A DNA stretch of 64,000 nucleotides from JAEUJM01 sp044221555 (GTDB lineage Bacteria; Actinomycetota; Acidimicrobiia; Acidimicrobiales; DATDAH01), in the NCBI GenBank assembly GCA_044221555.1, contig JBGAOY010000019.1:1-64000 (forward strand), given 5' to 3'. The notes beneath the pieces are model-generated. The model was not told where the DNA came from and did no database searches. It saw nothing but the letters and a program-made list of their open reading frames with translations. A program made the position numbers and the translations under genes. This document shows, piece by piece, positions 51,939-60,436 of this stretch. How positions within the stretch are numbered: position 1 is the first letter of the stretch; every line of letters begins with the position of its first letter.

Positions 51939-53366
51939 TCAGCCGAGCGCGGCGGGGTCGCCGACCCGGAAGCAGACTGTCGATGGCGGCGCGTCCTGGA
52001 GGGCGGGGGTCCACGCCGCGGCGGTCATCGCCAGGCGGTGCAGGGCCACCGCGGCGCGACCGCGGTCGAGGGGCGCGGTGGGCGAGAAGCGCGTCCCCGT
52101 GCCCCGCACGATGCCGTGGGCCGCGGCCCAGTCGGCGGCGTCGGCCAGGGCACCGGTACCCACGTCGGTGTAGCCGGCGTCGGGGGCGCCCGCGGGAGCG
52201 CCGGCCGCGTTCCATAGCTGGGTGACGAAGCGGCCCCGGGTGACCGCATCGGCGGGTCGCGTCGGCACGGGCGGGCCGGCGGTGGGTCGGTCGAGCAAGG
52301 ACCAGACCGCGGCGTCGGCGTCGGCCCGGGTGAGCGGGTCGGCGCCCCGGAAGCGACGGGGACCGCCGACGAGGAGCGACGAGCGCACCGCCCAACCGGC
52401 GGCGTGCTCGTGACCCCGGCCCACCGTGTCGACGAAGGCAGCGGGAGCGCCGACCCGACACGAGAGGAACTGGAGGGCGGCGTCGCGATCCTCGTCGTCG
52501 TACGCGGTGATGTCGTGGCCGGCGCCCTGATGGGTGTGGAACAGGCAGTCCACGCCGCCGGCGCGGATGCGCTGGCAGGTGTGGACCGCGTCGAAGCCCT
52601 GGCCGGGAGTGATGGTGTGGTCGTAGCCCACGACCGCGTCGGCGGAGCCGTGGAACATGATCGCGGGGGCCTCGCCGGCGTTGGGCTGCGCCGTGCTGGC
52701 GCCGCTGAGCGAGATGGCGGCCGAGATCCGTGAGGAGTAGCCGCCGTTCGGGCCGCCGGGGGCCACCACCGCGTAGGCCGACTGGAGCGAGGTCACCGCG
52801 CCCGCCGAGATGCCGCCCATGGCGATGCGGCCGGCGTCGAGCCGGTGCTCGGTGGTGTGGGCCCGCAACCAGCGCACGGCGGCACGGGCGTCCTCGAGCG
52901 CGTTCATGATCCCCCGACCCCAGTGGACGTCGTCCGCGGGCTCGAGGCGGTAGTCGATGCTGGCCGTGACGTACCCGCGCCGGGCGAACTCCTCGGCCCA
53001 CCAGCGCATCAGGGTGCGGTCGCCCCGCTGGAAGCTGCCGCCGTGGACCCACACGACCACCGGGCGGGCGGCGGCGGTGTCGCCGGTGGGCTCGTAGAGG
53101 TCGAGGCGGAGGCGCTGCTGCTGGCCGAGCACGTCGGTGACGGTGGCGAAGCCGATTCCCGCGGTGACGGAGACGTCGGCGAACACGGGGTCGACGTAGC
53201 GCTGGGGCGCGTCGAGCACCTCGACGGACTCGGGCACCGATGTCGTCGCCTCCGCGGGCACCTGGGTGTGGGCGGAGGCGGCGCAGGGCACCAGGATCGC
53301 GGCGACCAGCGCGAGGCCCACCTTCAGCGCGCGCTCCCTGCTCCGTCGAGCCGACCGCTCGCCCAT
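51939..53366 (-). CDS. secreted alpha/beta hydrolase fused to SLH-like domains
   Basis: A 475-residue exported protein. A signal peptide (to about residue 32) is followed by a carboxylesterase-type hydrolase: oxyanion HGGSFQRGD, SIDYRLEPAD, nucleophile elbow GGISAGA, and His in GAGHD. From about residue 330 two SLH-like modules appear (ADADAAVWSLL, RGRFVTQLWNAAG, DVGTGALADAADWAAAHG, then TRFSPTAPLDRGRAAVALHR). SLH modules anchor proteins to the cell wall, so this is probably a wall-attached esterase or feruloyl-type enzyme; the substrate is unknown. Confidence 0.82.
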   Translation of the reverse strand: MGERSARRSRERALKVGLALVAAILVPCAASAHTQVPAEATTSVPESVEVLDAPQRYVDPVFADVSVTAGIGFATVTDVLGQQQRLRLDLYEPTGDTAAARPVVVWVHGGSFQRGDRTLMRWWAEEFARRGYVTASIDYRLEPADDVHWGRGIMNALEDARAAVRWLRAHTTEHRLDAGRIAMGGISAGAVTSLQSAYAVVAPGGPNGGYSSRISAAISLSGASTAQPNAGEAPAIMFHGSADAVVGYDHTITPGQGFDAVHTCQRIRAGGVDCLFHTHQGAGHDITAYDDEDRDAALQFLSCRVGAPAAFVDTVGRGHEHAAGWAVRSSLLVGGPRRFRGADPLTRADADAAVWSLLDRPTAGPPVPTRPADAVTRGRFVTQLWNAAGAPAGAPDAGYTDVGTGALADAADWAAAHGIVRGTGTRFSPTAPLDRGRAAVALHRLAMTAAAWTPALQDAPPSTVCFRVGDPAALG

Positions 53367-53491
53367 GGTGCCCCGCTCCCGCTCGTCCCGCTGACCACCC
53401 GGAGTGTCGCGCGTCGTGACCGCCGGCACCCCCCTGATGCCTCTGCCGCGGCGGCTCCACCGTGGGCCCACCCTGGTGGGACCATGGGGTG

Positions 53492-54757
53492 ATGACGGCG
53501 GATGAGGCCCCGAGCCGCCTGAGCCGCAACGTCTACGTCGTCTCCGTGGTGTCGTTCCTCCAGGACACCGCGTCCGAGATCCTCTACCCGGTCCTCCCCT
53601 TCTTCGTGACCGGGGTGCTGGGTGCGCCGCCCGCGGTGCTCGGGCTCATCGAAGGCCTGGCCGACGGCACCGCCTCGGCCATGAAGCTGCTGTCGGGCCG
53701 CCTGGCCGACCTGCGCCGGCGCCGACCGTTGGTGGGAGCCGGCTACGGCATCTCCGCGGTGGGCAAGTTGCTGCTGGCGCTGGCCTTCGGCTGGCCGATG
53801 GTCCTCGCCGCCCGGGTGACCGACCGCGTGGGCAAGGGCCTACGGGGCCCGCCCCGCGACGCGATCATCGCCGACGAGACCACGCCGGCGAACCGCGGCC
53901 GGGCCTTCGGCTTCCACCGCGCCGCCGACACCGCGGGCGCGGTTTGCGGACCGCTCATCGGCCTCGCCCTCTACGAGGCCGTCGGCCAGCAGTTCCGGCC
54001 GTTGTTCTGGATCGCGCTGATCCCGGCCGCGGGGAGCGCGCTCTTCGTCCTCGCCATCCGGGAGCGACCCCACCCCCACCGCCGGGTCGAGGCGACGTGG
54101 GCGCCGCGCCAACTCCCGCGCCGGTACTGGCGGGTGATGGGGCTCGTCGGGCTGTTCGCCCTGGTGAACTTCCCCGACACCCTGCTGCTCCTGCGGGCCA
54201 AGGACCTCGATGTCGGGTTCGCCGGCGTCACCGCCCTCTACGTGCTCTACAACCTCACCTACGCCGCGCTCAGCTACCCGGCCGGTCGCGTGTCGGATCG
54301 GCTCGGGCGCCGGCGGGTCTTCGCCGTCGGCATGGTGGTGTTCGCCGTGGTGTACCTGGGGTTCGGGCTCACCACCACGGCCACCTGGCTCTGGCTGCTG
54401 CTCCCGCTCTACGGCTGTTACACGGCCCTGACCGACGGGGTGAGCCGGGCCTGGGTGGCCGACCTCGTGCCCGCCACCGACCGGGCCACCGCCCTCGGCA
54501 TCCACGCCGCGATCACCGGTGTGGGCCTGCTGGTGGCGGGGGTGTGGGCCGGCCTGGCGTGGCGCGGCACCGGCCACGTGCCCTTCGTGATCTCCGGCGT
54601 GGCGGTGGCGATGCTCGCGGCCGTCCTGCTCGCCGGTGGGAGGCGCTTCGACGCGGACGCGGACGCGGACGCCGACGCCGACGATGCGGACGCGGACGCC
54701 AACGCGGACGCGGACGCGGACGCCGACGCCGAGGGCGAGGCCGACGTCGTCCAGTGA
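53492..54757 (+). CDS. MFS transporter with Asp-Ala repeat tail
   Basis: A 421-residue protein with about 12 transmembrane helices. Motif A-like DRVGKGLRGPPRD and SDRLGRRRVF lie after helices 2 and 8. The substrate is unknown. After helix 12 the cytoplasmic tail is a pure Asp-Ala run (about residues 388-415) coded by a GCGGAC/GCCGAC hexanucleotide expansion. ATG at 53492 has GACCAT six bases upstream; GTG one codon earlier is possible. Confidence 0.88.
   Translation: MTADEAPSRLSRNVYVVSVVSFLQDTASEILYPVLPFFVTGVLGAPPAVLGLIEGLADGTASAMKLLSGRLADLRRRRPLVGAGYGISAVGKLLLALAFGWPMVLAARVTDRVGKGLRGPPRDAIIADETTPANRGRAFGFHRAADTAGAVCGPLIGLALYEAVGQQFRPLFWIALIPAAGSALFVLAIRERPHPHRRVEATWAPRQLPRRYWRVMGLVGLFALVNFPDTLLLLRAKDLDVGFAGVTALYVLYNLTYAALSYPAGRVSDRLGRRRVFAVGMVVFAVVYLGFGLTTTATWLWLLLPLYGCYTALTDGVSRAWVADLVPATDRATALGIHAAITGVGLLVAGVWAGLAWRGTGHVPFVISGVAVAMLAAVLLAGGRRFDADADADADADDADADANADADADADAEGEADVVQ
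54650..54735 (+). repeat. GCGGAC hexanucleotide repeat in the MFS tail
   Basis: About 13 imperfect units of GCGGAC or GCCGAC encode alternating Asp and Ala at the MFS C-terminus. Length may vary between strains. Confidence 0.8.
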
Positions 54758-55341
54758 GACCGCTGGCGCAGGGGCCGCGGTCCCAGGGGCCGCTGTCGCT
54801 TGGGGGCCGCTGTCGCTGAGACCGCCGATGCGGAGGCCGCGATCTGTGGGGCCGCTGTCGCTGAGACCGCCGATGCGGAGGCCGCGGTCTGTGGGGCCGC
54901 TGTCGCTGAGACCGCCGATGCGGAGGCCGCGGTCTGTGGGGCCGCTGTCGCTGAGACTGCCGATGCGGAGGCCGCGGTCTGTGGGGCCGCTGTCGCTGAG
55001 ACCGCCGATGCGGAGGCCTCGGTCTGTGGGGCCGCTGTCGCTGGGGGCCGCTGTCGCTGGGGCCGCCATCCCTGGGAGCAGGCCGAGTCCCGCCGGGTGC
55101 GGGCCCCGCCCTCGGTGGTGGGCACCTCTCGCCGGGGGCCGAACAGGTGCGCGCATCGGTCGGCCGCCACCGCGGCGGGACCGTCGTGACCGACCTCTGA
55201 GCCGACGCGGGCGGGAGCTCCTGCCCTGTCGTGCCCGTCCCGCCCGGCCCTCACCCGGCTACCGGTGCGCGTTCCCGACCGGTGTGAGCTAGACCGGGCG
55301 TCGACCGGGCGCCGGGTCGGGTCGGCAGGGAGGGCGGGAAC
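54758..55341. other. 584-bp gap dominated by a minisatellite
   Basis: No gene is supported. The left half is a 45-bp minisatellite (54789-55060). The right part has a GGGAGG ribosome site for the hydrolase at its end and no other recognised signal. Long frames across it arise because 45 is divisible by three. Confidence 0.6.
54789..55060. repeat. 45-bp minisatellite, five full units plus partial ends
   Basis: Units start at 54806, 54851, 54896, 54941 and 54986 with GCCGCTGTCGCTGAGACCGC; a partial unit begins at 55031 and a fragment precedes 54806. Units differ at only one to three positions. All six frames remain open, giving for example AVAETADAEAAVCGA on the plus strand and RIGGLSDSGPTDRGL on the minus strand. 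Confidence 0.9.
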
Positions 55342-56103
55342 GTGTTCGTCGAGGTGAACGGACAGCGGCTGCAGGCGGTGAGCTTCGGTTCCGGCGAGCG
55401 CACCCTCGTCGCCCACGGGGGCTGGGTGGGCAACTGGGAGCTCTGGCAGCAGCCCTTCGAGTTGCTGAGCCCGACGTGGCGCTGCCTCTCCTACGACCAC
55501 CGCGGGTCGGGCGAGTCGGTCACCGACCCCGCCATGATCACCCCTGACGCGCTGGTGGACGACCTGTTCGCGGTGCTCGATCTCTACGACATCGAGCGCT
55601 GCGTGCTCGCCGGCGAGTCGCTGGGGGTCGTCGTGGTGCTCGAGGCCGCCCGCCGCGCACCCGAACGCTTCGAGGGCCTGGTGCTCGTCGACGGTGGGCC
55701 CGGCATCGTCGCCGACATGGTGCAGCACCTCATCGACGGCAGCCGGTCGGACTACCCGGCGACGGTGGCTGCGTTCGTCGACGAGTGCCTGCCCGACGGG
55801 GCCCCGGACCACCTGCGACGGTGGGGCCGGGATCTGCTGCTGCGCGCCGAGCCCGAGGCCGCCGCCCGGCTCTTCGAGTGCTACCTGGACCCCCCGGCGC
55901 CGTTCGTCCCCCTCGACGAGATCGCGGTGCCTGCCCTCGTGGTCCACGGCACCGACGACCGCATCGTCCCCTTCGCCATCGGCGAGTGGGTGGCGGGGGA
56001 GCTGCCCGACGCCACCCTGGTCGCGCTCGACGACGCCGGCCACGTCCCGACGATCACCCGTCCCCACGACGTGGTGGCCGCGCTCCTCGACCGCTTCGGC
56101 TGA
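55342..56103 (+). CDS. alpha/beta hydrolase
   Basis: A 253-residue cytoplasmic hydrolase. The strand-helix pattern includes AHGGWVGNWELW, YDHRGSGES, nucleophile elbow AGESLGV, acid in HGTDDRIVP and base in DAGHVPT. The cap region is short. Substrate unknown. The GTG start has GGGAGG eight bases upstream. It converges on the MFS gene to the right. Confidence 0.85.
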   Translation: MFVEVNGQRLQAVSFGSGERTLVAHGGWVGNWELWQQPFELLSPTWRCLSYDHRGSGESVTDPAMITPDALVDDLFAVLDLYDIERCVLAGESLGVVVVLEAARRAPERFEGLVLVDGGPGIVADMVQHLIDGSRSDYPATVAAFVDECLPDGAPDHLRRWGRDLLLRAEPEAAARLFECYLDPPAPFVPLDEIAVPALVVHGTDDRIVPFAIGEWVAGELPDATLVALDDAGHVPTITRPHDVVAALLDRFG

Positions 56104-56236
56104 GGCTCCCCGGGATCGTCGCCGAAGGTCGACCGGGCCGCTCTCGGTCGTCCGCCGACGAAGCCCCACCGAGCGCGAGACGCCGGCGTGCGGGCGGCGC
56201 TCGGACGAACGCCGGGACCGCGCGCGAGGCGCCGCC

Positions 56237-56292
56237 GTGAGGACGGCGGGCGGGCGAGGCGCGCGTGAGGACGGCGGGCGGGCGAGGCGCCG
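56237..56292. repeat. 28-bp direct repeat between convergent genes
   Basis: GTGAGGACGGCGGGCGGGCG occurs twice with a 28-bp period in the gap between the hydrolase and the MFS gene. No function seen. Confidence 0.5.
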
Positions 56293-57558
56293 TCAGGCGT
56301 CGGCGTCCTCGAGCTCGCGGCCTCGGGTCTCCGGCACGAGGGGGAGGAGCAGCGCGGCCAACGCCGTCGGCAGGAACACCGCCGCGCCGGCCACTGCGAA
56401 CCGGTCGCCGGCATCGGCCACCAGGCCGAACAGCACGAGCCCGGTGAAGGCCCCGAGCACGCTGGCGGCGAGGAGCCAACCCGCGACCGCGGCACGCACG
56501 GGCGTGGGGAAGAGCTCGGCCTGCAGGGCACCCATGGCCGGGAGGAACGCAGCTCCCGCCATCACCGCGACGAGGTACCCGGCGATCGCAGCGGGCACCG
56601 AGCCGCTGTAGGTCACGGTGCCGGCCAGTGGGACGATCACCACCGCCATGGCCAGCGTGGGTCGACGACCCAGGTGGTCGGCGCCGGCGCGCCCGAGCAG
56701 CAGCCCGATCAGCCCGGCGATGCCGGCACCCACCACCATCGCCGCAGTGGCTGTCGAGGTCAGGTCGAGCACGTTCTCGGCGTAGACGAAGAGGAAGCTG
56801 TTGGCCGGGCCCGTCACGACGCTGATCGAGAACAGCACCACCACGAGGACCGCGAGCCGTCCCCGGAACGGGGCCGCGACGGCGCCGAGCACCGGGACGA
56901 CCCGATCGCCGGCCCGTGACGCCACCCGGAAGCGGTCGGTCTCGGCCACGTGGCGTCCCAGCCAGAGGACGCCCACCAAGGGGAGGAGGGCGAGGCTGAA
57001 GACGGCCCGGAAGCCGAGGGCGTCGCCCAGCACCCCTCGCAGGATCGCCACCACCCCGGCGCCGACGCCGTAGGCCGCGGCCACCAGCGAGAGGGCCCTG
57101 GCCCGGTCGTGGCTGGCGGTCTGTTCCGACGCCGCCACCCCGGCGACCGTGTCGGTGGCGCTCATGAACGGCCGCCCGAGCGCGAAGACGAGCACGAACA
57201 CGGCGTAGGTGGGGCTCAGCGCGACCAGCGTGGTGAGCGCGAGGCCGATGGCCGCACACCAGCGCAGCGCAGCGCGTCGGCCGACGCGGTCGGCGGCGGC
57301 GGCCAGGGGCAGGGCGAGCAGCGAGGCGAGGCGGATGACGGCCAGGCCCACCCCGATGGCTGTGCCCGACAGCCCGGCCTGATCGGCGATCGAGCCGCTG
57401 TCGCCCACCTGCCCGAAGGAGCGGGCCACGTCGCCGAGCGCCGCGACCACGCTGAACTGGCTGAACCCCGCGGCCGCGGCGAAGCCGGCGAGGGCGAGGA
57501 CGGCCGGGTCGGACCACCGGTGCAGGTGCAGCTCCGGCGACGGGTCGGCAGCCTCCAC
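56293..57558 (-). CDS. MFS transporter
   Basis: A 421-residue protein with about 12 transmembrane helices and motif A at DRVGRRAALR and DHLGRRPTL. The RPFMSATDTVAGVAASEQ segment and the end PLVPETRGRELEDADA resemble sugar-porter-like or metabolite MFS members. Substrate unknown. The start is GTG with GAGCCT seven bases upstream. The enolase-superfamily gene lies 244 bases upstream in the same direction, so a shared pathway (uptake and catabolism) is possible. Confidence 0.85.
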   Translation of the reverse strand: MEAADPSPELHLHRWSDPAVLALAGFAAAAGFSQFSVVAALGDVARSFGQVGDSGSIADQAGLSGTAIGVGLAVIRLASLLALPLAAAADRVGRRAALRWCAAIGLALTTLVALSPTYAVFVLVFALGRPFMSATDTVAGVAASEQTASHDRARALSLVAAAYGVGAGVVAILRGVLGDALGFRAVFSLALLPLVGVLWLGRHVAETDRFRVASRAGDRVVPVLGAVAAPFRGRLAVLVVVLFSISVVTGPANSFLFVYAENVLDLTSTATAAMVVGAGIAGLIGLLLGRAGADHLGRRPTLAMAVVIVPLAGTVTYSGSVPAAIAGYLVAVMAGAAFLPAMGALQAELFPTPVRAAVAGWLLAASVLGAFTGLVLFGLVADAGDRFAVAGAAVFLPTALAALLLPLVPETRGRELEDADA

Positions 57559-57603
57559 GCCCGCCAGGCTCGCACCTCGCCGCCCCGCCGTCCGCCGTCC
57601 GCC

Positions 57604-57715
57604 GAACTGGCGCCCGATTCGGTCGCCCTGGCAACAAGATCAGGCGCCAGTTCAGGTGATCTTCCGAGCTGGCGCCCGATTCGGTGGCCCTGGCAACAAG
57701 ATCAGGCGCCAGTTC
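57604..57715. repeat. two tandem palindromes, period 62 bp
   Basis: Copies at 57604 and 57666. Left arm GAACTGGCGCC (GAGCTGGCGCC in copy 2), right arm GGCGCCAGTTC, loop of 28 bases with CCCTGGCAACAAGATC. They lie downstream of the enolase-superfamily gene and before the MFS start. Arm length, loop and period match the sets at 3119 and 8337, but the sequence is unrelated. Confidence 0.85.
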
Positions 57716-57802
57716 AGGTGGGATCGCGTGATCGGGGTCGAGGGAACCGTCCACAGAGGTTCTGCTATCCGGGCGTCACGATCGCACCGCCGTTCAGGGG
57801 TG

Positions 57803-59050
57803 TCACCGGCGAGGGGGCTGCCCCTTCTTCGCCTTCGAGAGCTCGAGGGCCGTGCGCAGCCCCTTGTCCCGGATGGTCGCCACGGCGAGCCGCGTGACGT
57901 CCATGGTGAAGAAGCGGTGCCCGTACTTCCGCAGCGCGCGCCGGTCGATCTCGAAGCCCAGGCCGGGGGCGGTCGGCAGCTCGATCTCGCCGTGATCGCT
58001 GGTGAACGGGGTGGCGAGCACCCCGTCACGGGCCTCGACGGTCCAGCCCGGCGGGTCGATCGGGTACTCGAGCAGCCCGTCCTCCCGGTCGCCGCCCACG
58101 GCCATGAGTTGGAGGTTCACAGCGAAGCCGATGCCGTTGGTCCACGTGTGCGGCGTGTAGCGCAACCCGTTCTCGCGGCAGAGCCGGATGACCTCGAGCG
58201 TCTGGGCGATGCCCCCGCTCAACATGGCGTCGGGCTGGAAGATGTCGTAGCACCGCCGCTCGATCATCATCTGCAGCTCCGGGCGGCCCGAGGAGTGGTT
58301 CTCGCCCCCTGCGATCGGCAGGCGGGTGCCCGCGGTGAGCTTGGCGAGGTCGTCGTAGGCGTCCATGGCCAGGGGCTCCTCGAGCCAGGCGACGCCGAGG
58401 TCGGCACAGGCGTCGGCGAACCGCTGAGCCCGGTCCAGGTCCCAGAGCGGCGCGTCGGCCACGGCGGTGACCCGCCACGCCTGGTTGGCGTCGACCGCCA
58501 CCTTCATCCGGTCGCCGACGGCATCGACGGTGCGGGCGACCTGCTCGAGGTCCACGGCCTCGTCGAAGTCGTGGACCCGGATCTTGATGGCCCGGAACCC
58601 CTCGTCGTACCGGCGCTCGGCCTCCTCGACACGCTCCTCGGCCGTCCTCACCTGGCCGGTGGACGCGTAGAGCTTGATCCGACCGCCCGCGGCCCCGAGC
58701 AGCCGGTAGAGCGGTTGGCCGGCGAGCTTGGCCGTGATGTCCCAGAAGGCGGGTTCGATCCAGTGGTTGCGGAGGCCCAGGTAGCCCATCTCGCGCAGGC
58801 GCTGCTGCATGAGATCGATGTCGGTCGGGTCGAGCCCGACCAGGTAGGGGCCGATCAGGGCGCCGATCCCGCGCCGTTCCCTGCCCATCGCCGGCCCGGC
58901 CGACCATCCCTCGACACCGTCGTCGGTGATCACTCGGATGAGGTCGAATCGGTTCTCGGTCTGGGGGTAGCCGGGGATCCAGCTCGGGTAGAAGGGGGCG
59001 GGGAGGGGCACGGCGACGTGGAACAGCTCGATGCGGGCGATGGAGGTCAT
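57803..59050 (-). CDS. mandelate racemase / muconate lactonizing enzyme family protein
   Basis: A 415-residue enolase-superfamily protein. Catalytic and metal residues fit the family: AIKIRV (Lys base), VDANQAW (Asp), WLEEPLA (Glu), PIAGGENH (Glu and Asn) and TPHTW (His acid/base). Members abstract a proton alpha to a carboxylate in sugar-acid dehydration or lactone chemistry. The exact substrate is unknown. TACAAC lies six bases before ATG, consistent with a leaderless start. The AraC regulator upstream and the MFS gene downstream could form its regulon. Confidence 0.88.
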   Translation of the reverse strand: MTSIARIELFHVAVPLPAPFYPSWIPGYPQTENRFDLIRVITDDGVEGWSAGPAMGRERRGIGALIGPYLVGLDPTDIDLMQQRLREMGYLGLRNHWIEPAFWDITAKLAGQPLYRLLGAAGGRIKLYASTGQVRTAEERVEEAERRYDEGFRAIKIRVHDFDEAVDLEQVARTVDAVGDRMKVAVDANQAWRVTAVADAPLWDLDRAQRFADACADLGVAWLEEPLAMDAYDDLAKLTAGTRLPIAGGENHSSGRPELQMMIERRCYDIFQPDAMLSGGIAQTLEVIRLCRENGLRYTPHTWTNGIGFAVNLQLMAVGGDREDGLLEYPIDPPGWTVEARDGVLATPFTSDHGEIELPTAPGLGFEIDRRALRKYGHRFFTMDVTRLAVATIRDKGLRTALELSKAKKGQPPRR

Positions 59051-59118
59051 GGCTCGGTTGTACGGCGGCGGCCGCCCGGCGTCATTGACACCGGCGCGGG
59101 CCGACCTCGACATCTGGC

Positions 59119-59215
59119 GCCATCTGCGGTCGTGCCGTGGCGGGACGGACGCCACCTGGCAACGGGTCGTCCGGGGGCGCCGGCCATCTGCGATCGTGCC
59201 CGTGGCGGGACGGAC
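59119..59215. repeat. imperfect tandem repeat, period 64 bp
   Basis: GCCATCTGCGGTCGTGCC at 59119 and its near copy at 59183 lead into GTGGCGGGACGGACGCCAC, a short hairpin with 6-bp arms. The repeat lies downstream of the AraC gene and before the enolase-superfamily gene. Confidence 0.65.
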
Positions 59216-59253
59216 GCCACCTGGCGGCGGCTCGGCTGGGCGCGCCCGCCCGA

Positions 59254-60267
59254 TCAGCGAGCAGAGCGGGCGGCGTAGGCCCCCGGGGTGGTGCCCTCCC
59301 AGCGCTTGAACGCCCGGACGAACGCACTCGGCTCGCTGTAGCCCAGCGCCGCGGCCACCTCGGCGAGGGTGGGTGCCCTGCTCCCGGCGGCGCCTCCCGG
59401 CCCACGCCCCGCCAGCAGTTGGGTGGCGCGCGTGTGGCGGATCTCGTCGAGCAGAGCCTGCCAGCTCGTCCCCTCCGACGAGAGGGCTCGCTGGAGCGAC
59501 CGCAGGCTCAGGTGGAGGCTCTCGGCGACGGCCCGCTGGTCGGCGCCGGCCACGTCCTCGCGGATTCGTCGGCGCACGTACTCGGTGAGCGCTCCGGCCG
59601 CCGGCAGGGTGGACACCAGCCGATCGGCGTACTCGCGGTGGAGATCGAGCAGGGCCGGATCGGCGAAGGGGATGGGCTCGGCCAGCTGCTCGGCCGCCAA
59701 TTCGATCTCGTCGTCCACCGCTCCGAAGGTGATCGGGCACCGGAAGATGCGCCGGTACTCGCCCGTGCCGGTCGTCGGTGCGTCCCGCCTGAACCGGACC
59801 GCCGCCGGCGACAGGTCGGCTCGGGTGATCCACCGGCCGACCGTGAGGATCGCGGCGAAGACCGCTTCGGCTCGCTGCGGCTCCTGCTCGGCGGCGGCGG
59901 GGTGGAAGCTCAGCACCGCCCGGGCGCCGCGTCGGTCGAGCGAGATGGTGCTGACGTCGTTCAGCAGTCGCTGGTAGCCGACCAGGAGCTCGGCGGCGTC
60001 GCCCAGCGTGCGGCAGTTGGCGACCGCCTGGCCGAGCACCCGCAGCAGGGGTGGCCGCAGCCGCTCACCCACGTGCAGGCCGAAGTCCGGGTCGCCCGAC
60101 AGCGCGACGGCACGTCGCCACAGGCCCAGCACGGTGTCGGCGGGGAGACGGCGGTCGGGGGCGCCGAGATCCGCCTCGGTGATCCCGGCGCTGCGGAGCA
60201 GCTTCTCCCGGTCGACACCCCCCGCTTCGGCCGCCTCCACGATCGCCGCGGCGTAGGGGGCGACCAT
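59254..60267 (-). CDS. AraC-family transcriptional regulator, OruR-like
   Basis: A 337-residue regulator. The N-terminal two thirds are an arabinose-binding-like sensor domain of the OruR type (AIVEAAEAGGVDREKLLRSA, FGLHVGERLRPPLLRVLGQA). The AraC DNA-binding domain ends the protein (AVAESLHLSLRSLQRALSSE, AAALGYSEPSAFVRAFKRWE, TTPGAY). ATG at 60267 is chosen because it fits the family N-terminus; longer GTG and TTG starts (60291, 60327) are possible. It may control the adjacent enolase-superfamily gene. Confidence 0.82.
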   Translation of the reverse strand: MVAPYAAAIVEAAEAGGVDREKLLRSAGITEADLGAPDRRLPADTVLGLWRRAVALSGDPDFGLHVGERLRPPLLRVLGQAVANCRTLGDAAELLVGYQRLLNDVSTISLDRRGARAVLSFHPAAAEQEPQRAEAVFAAILTVGRWITRADLSPAAVRFRRDAPTTGTGEYRRIFRCPITFGAVDDEIELAAEQLAEPIPFADPALLDLHREYADRLVSTLPAAGALTEYVRRRIREDVAGADQRAVAESLHLSLRSLQRALSSEGTSWQALLDEIRHTRATQLLAGRGPGGAAGSRAPTLAEVAAALGYSEPSAFVRAFKRWEGTTPGAYAARSAR

Positions 60268-60436
60268 GGTTCGGTAGTTGGGGTCCGCCACCGTGCCCAC
60301 CCAACCCGGGTTGGCACGAGATGTCAACCGCCGGGAGCGGCGATGTCAGTGACTGCCGCCGCGACGTCGTCGTACGTTCGCCACCACCGAGGAGCGGCCG
60401 GCCACGAGGGGTCGGCCGCCCCGAGCTTGGGAGGAC

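Noticed and set aside
54800..55189. A gene coding for a 15-residue repeat protein in the minisatellite
   Set aside because: All six frames are open because the unit is 45 bp. No frame has a convincing start, ribosome site or signal peptide.
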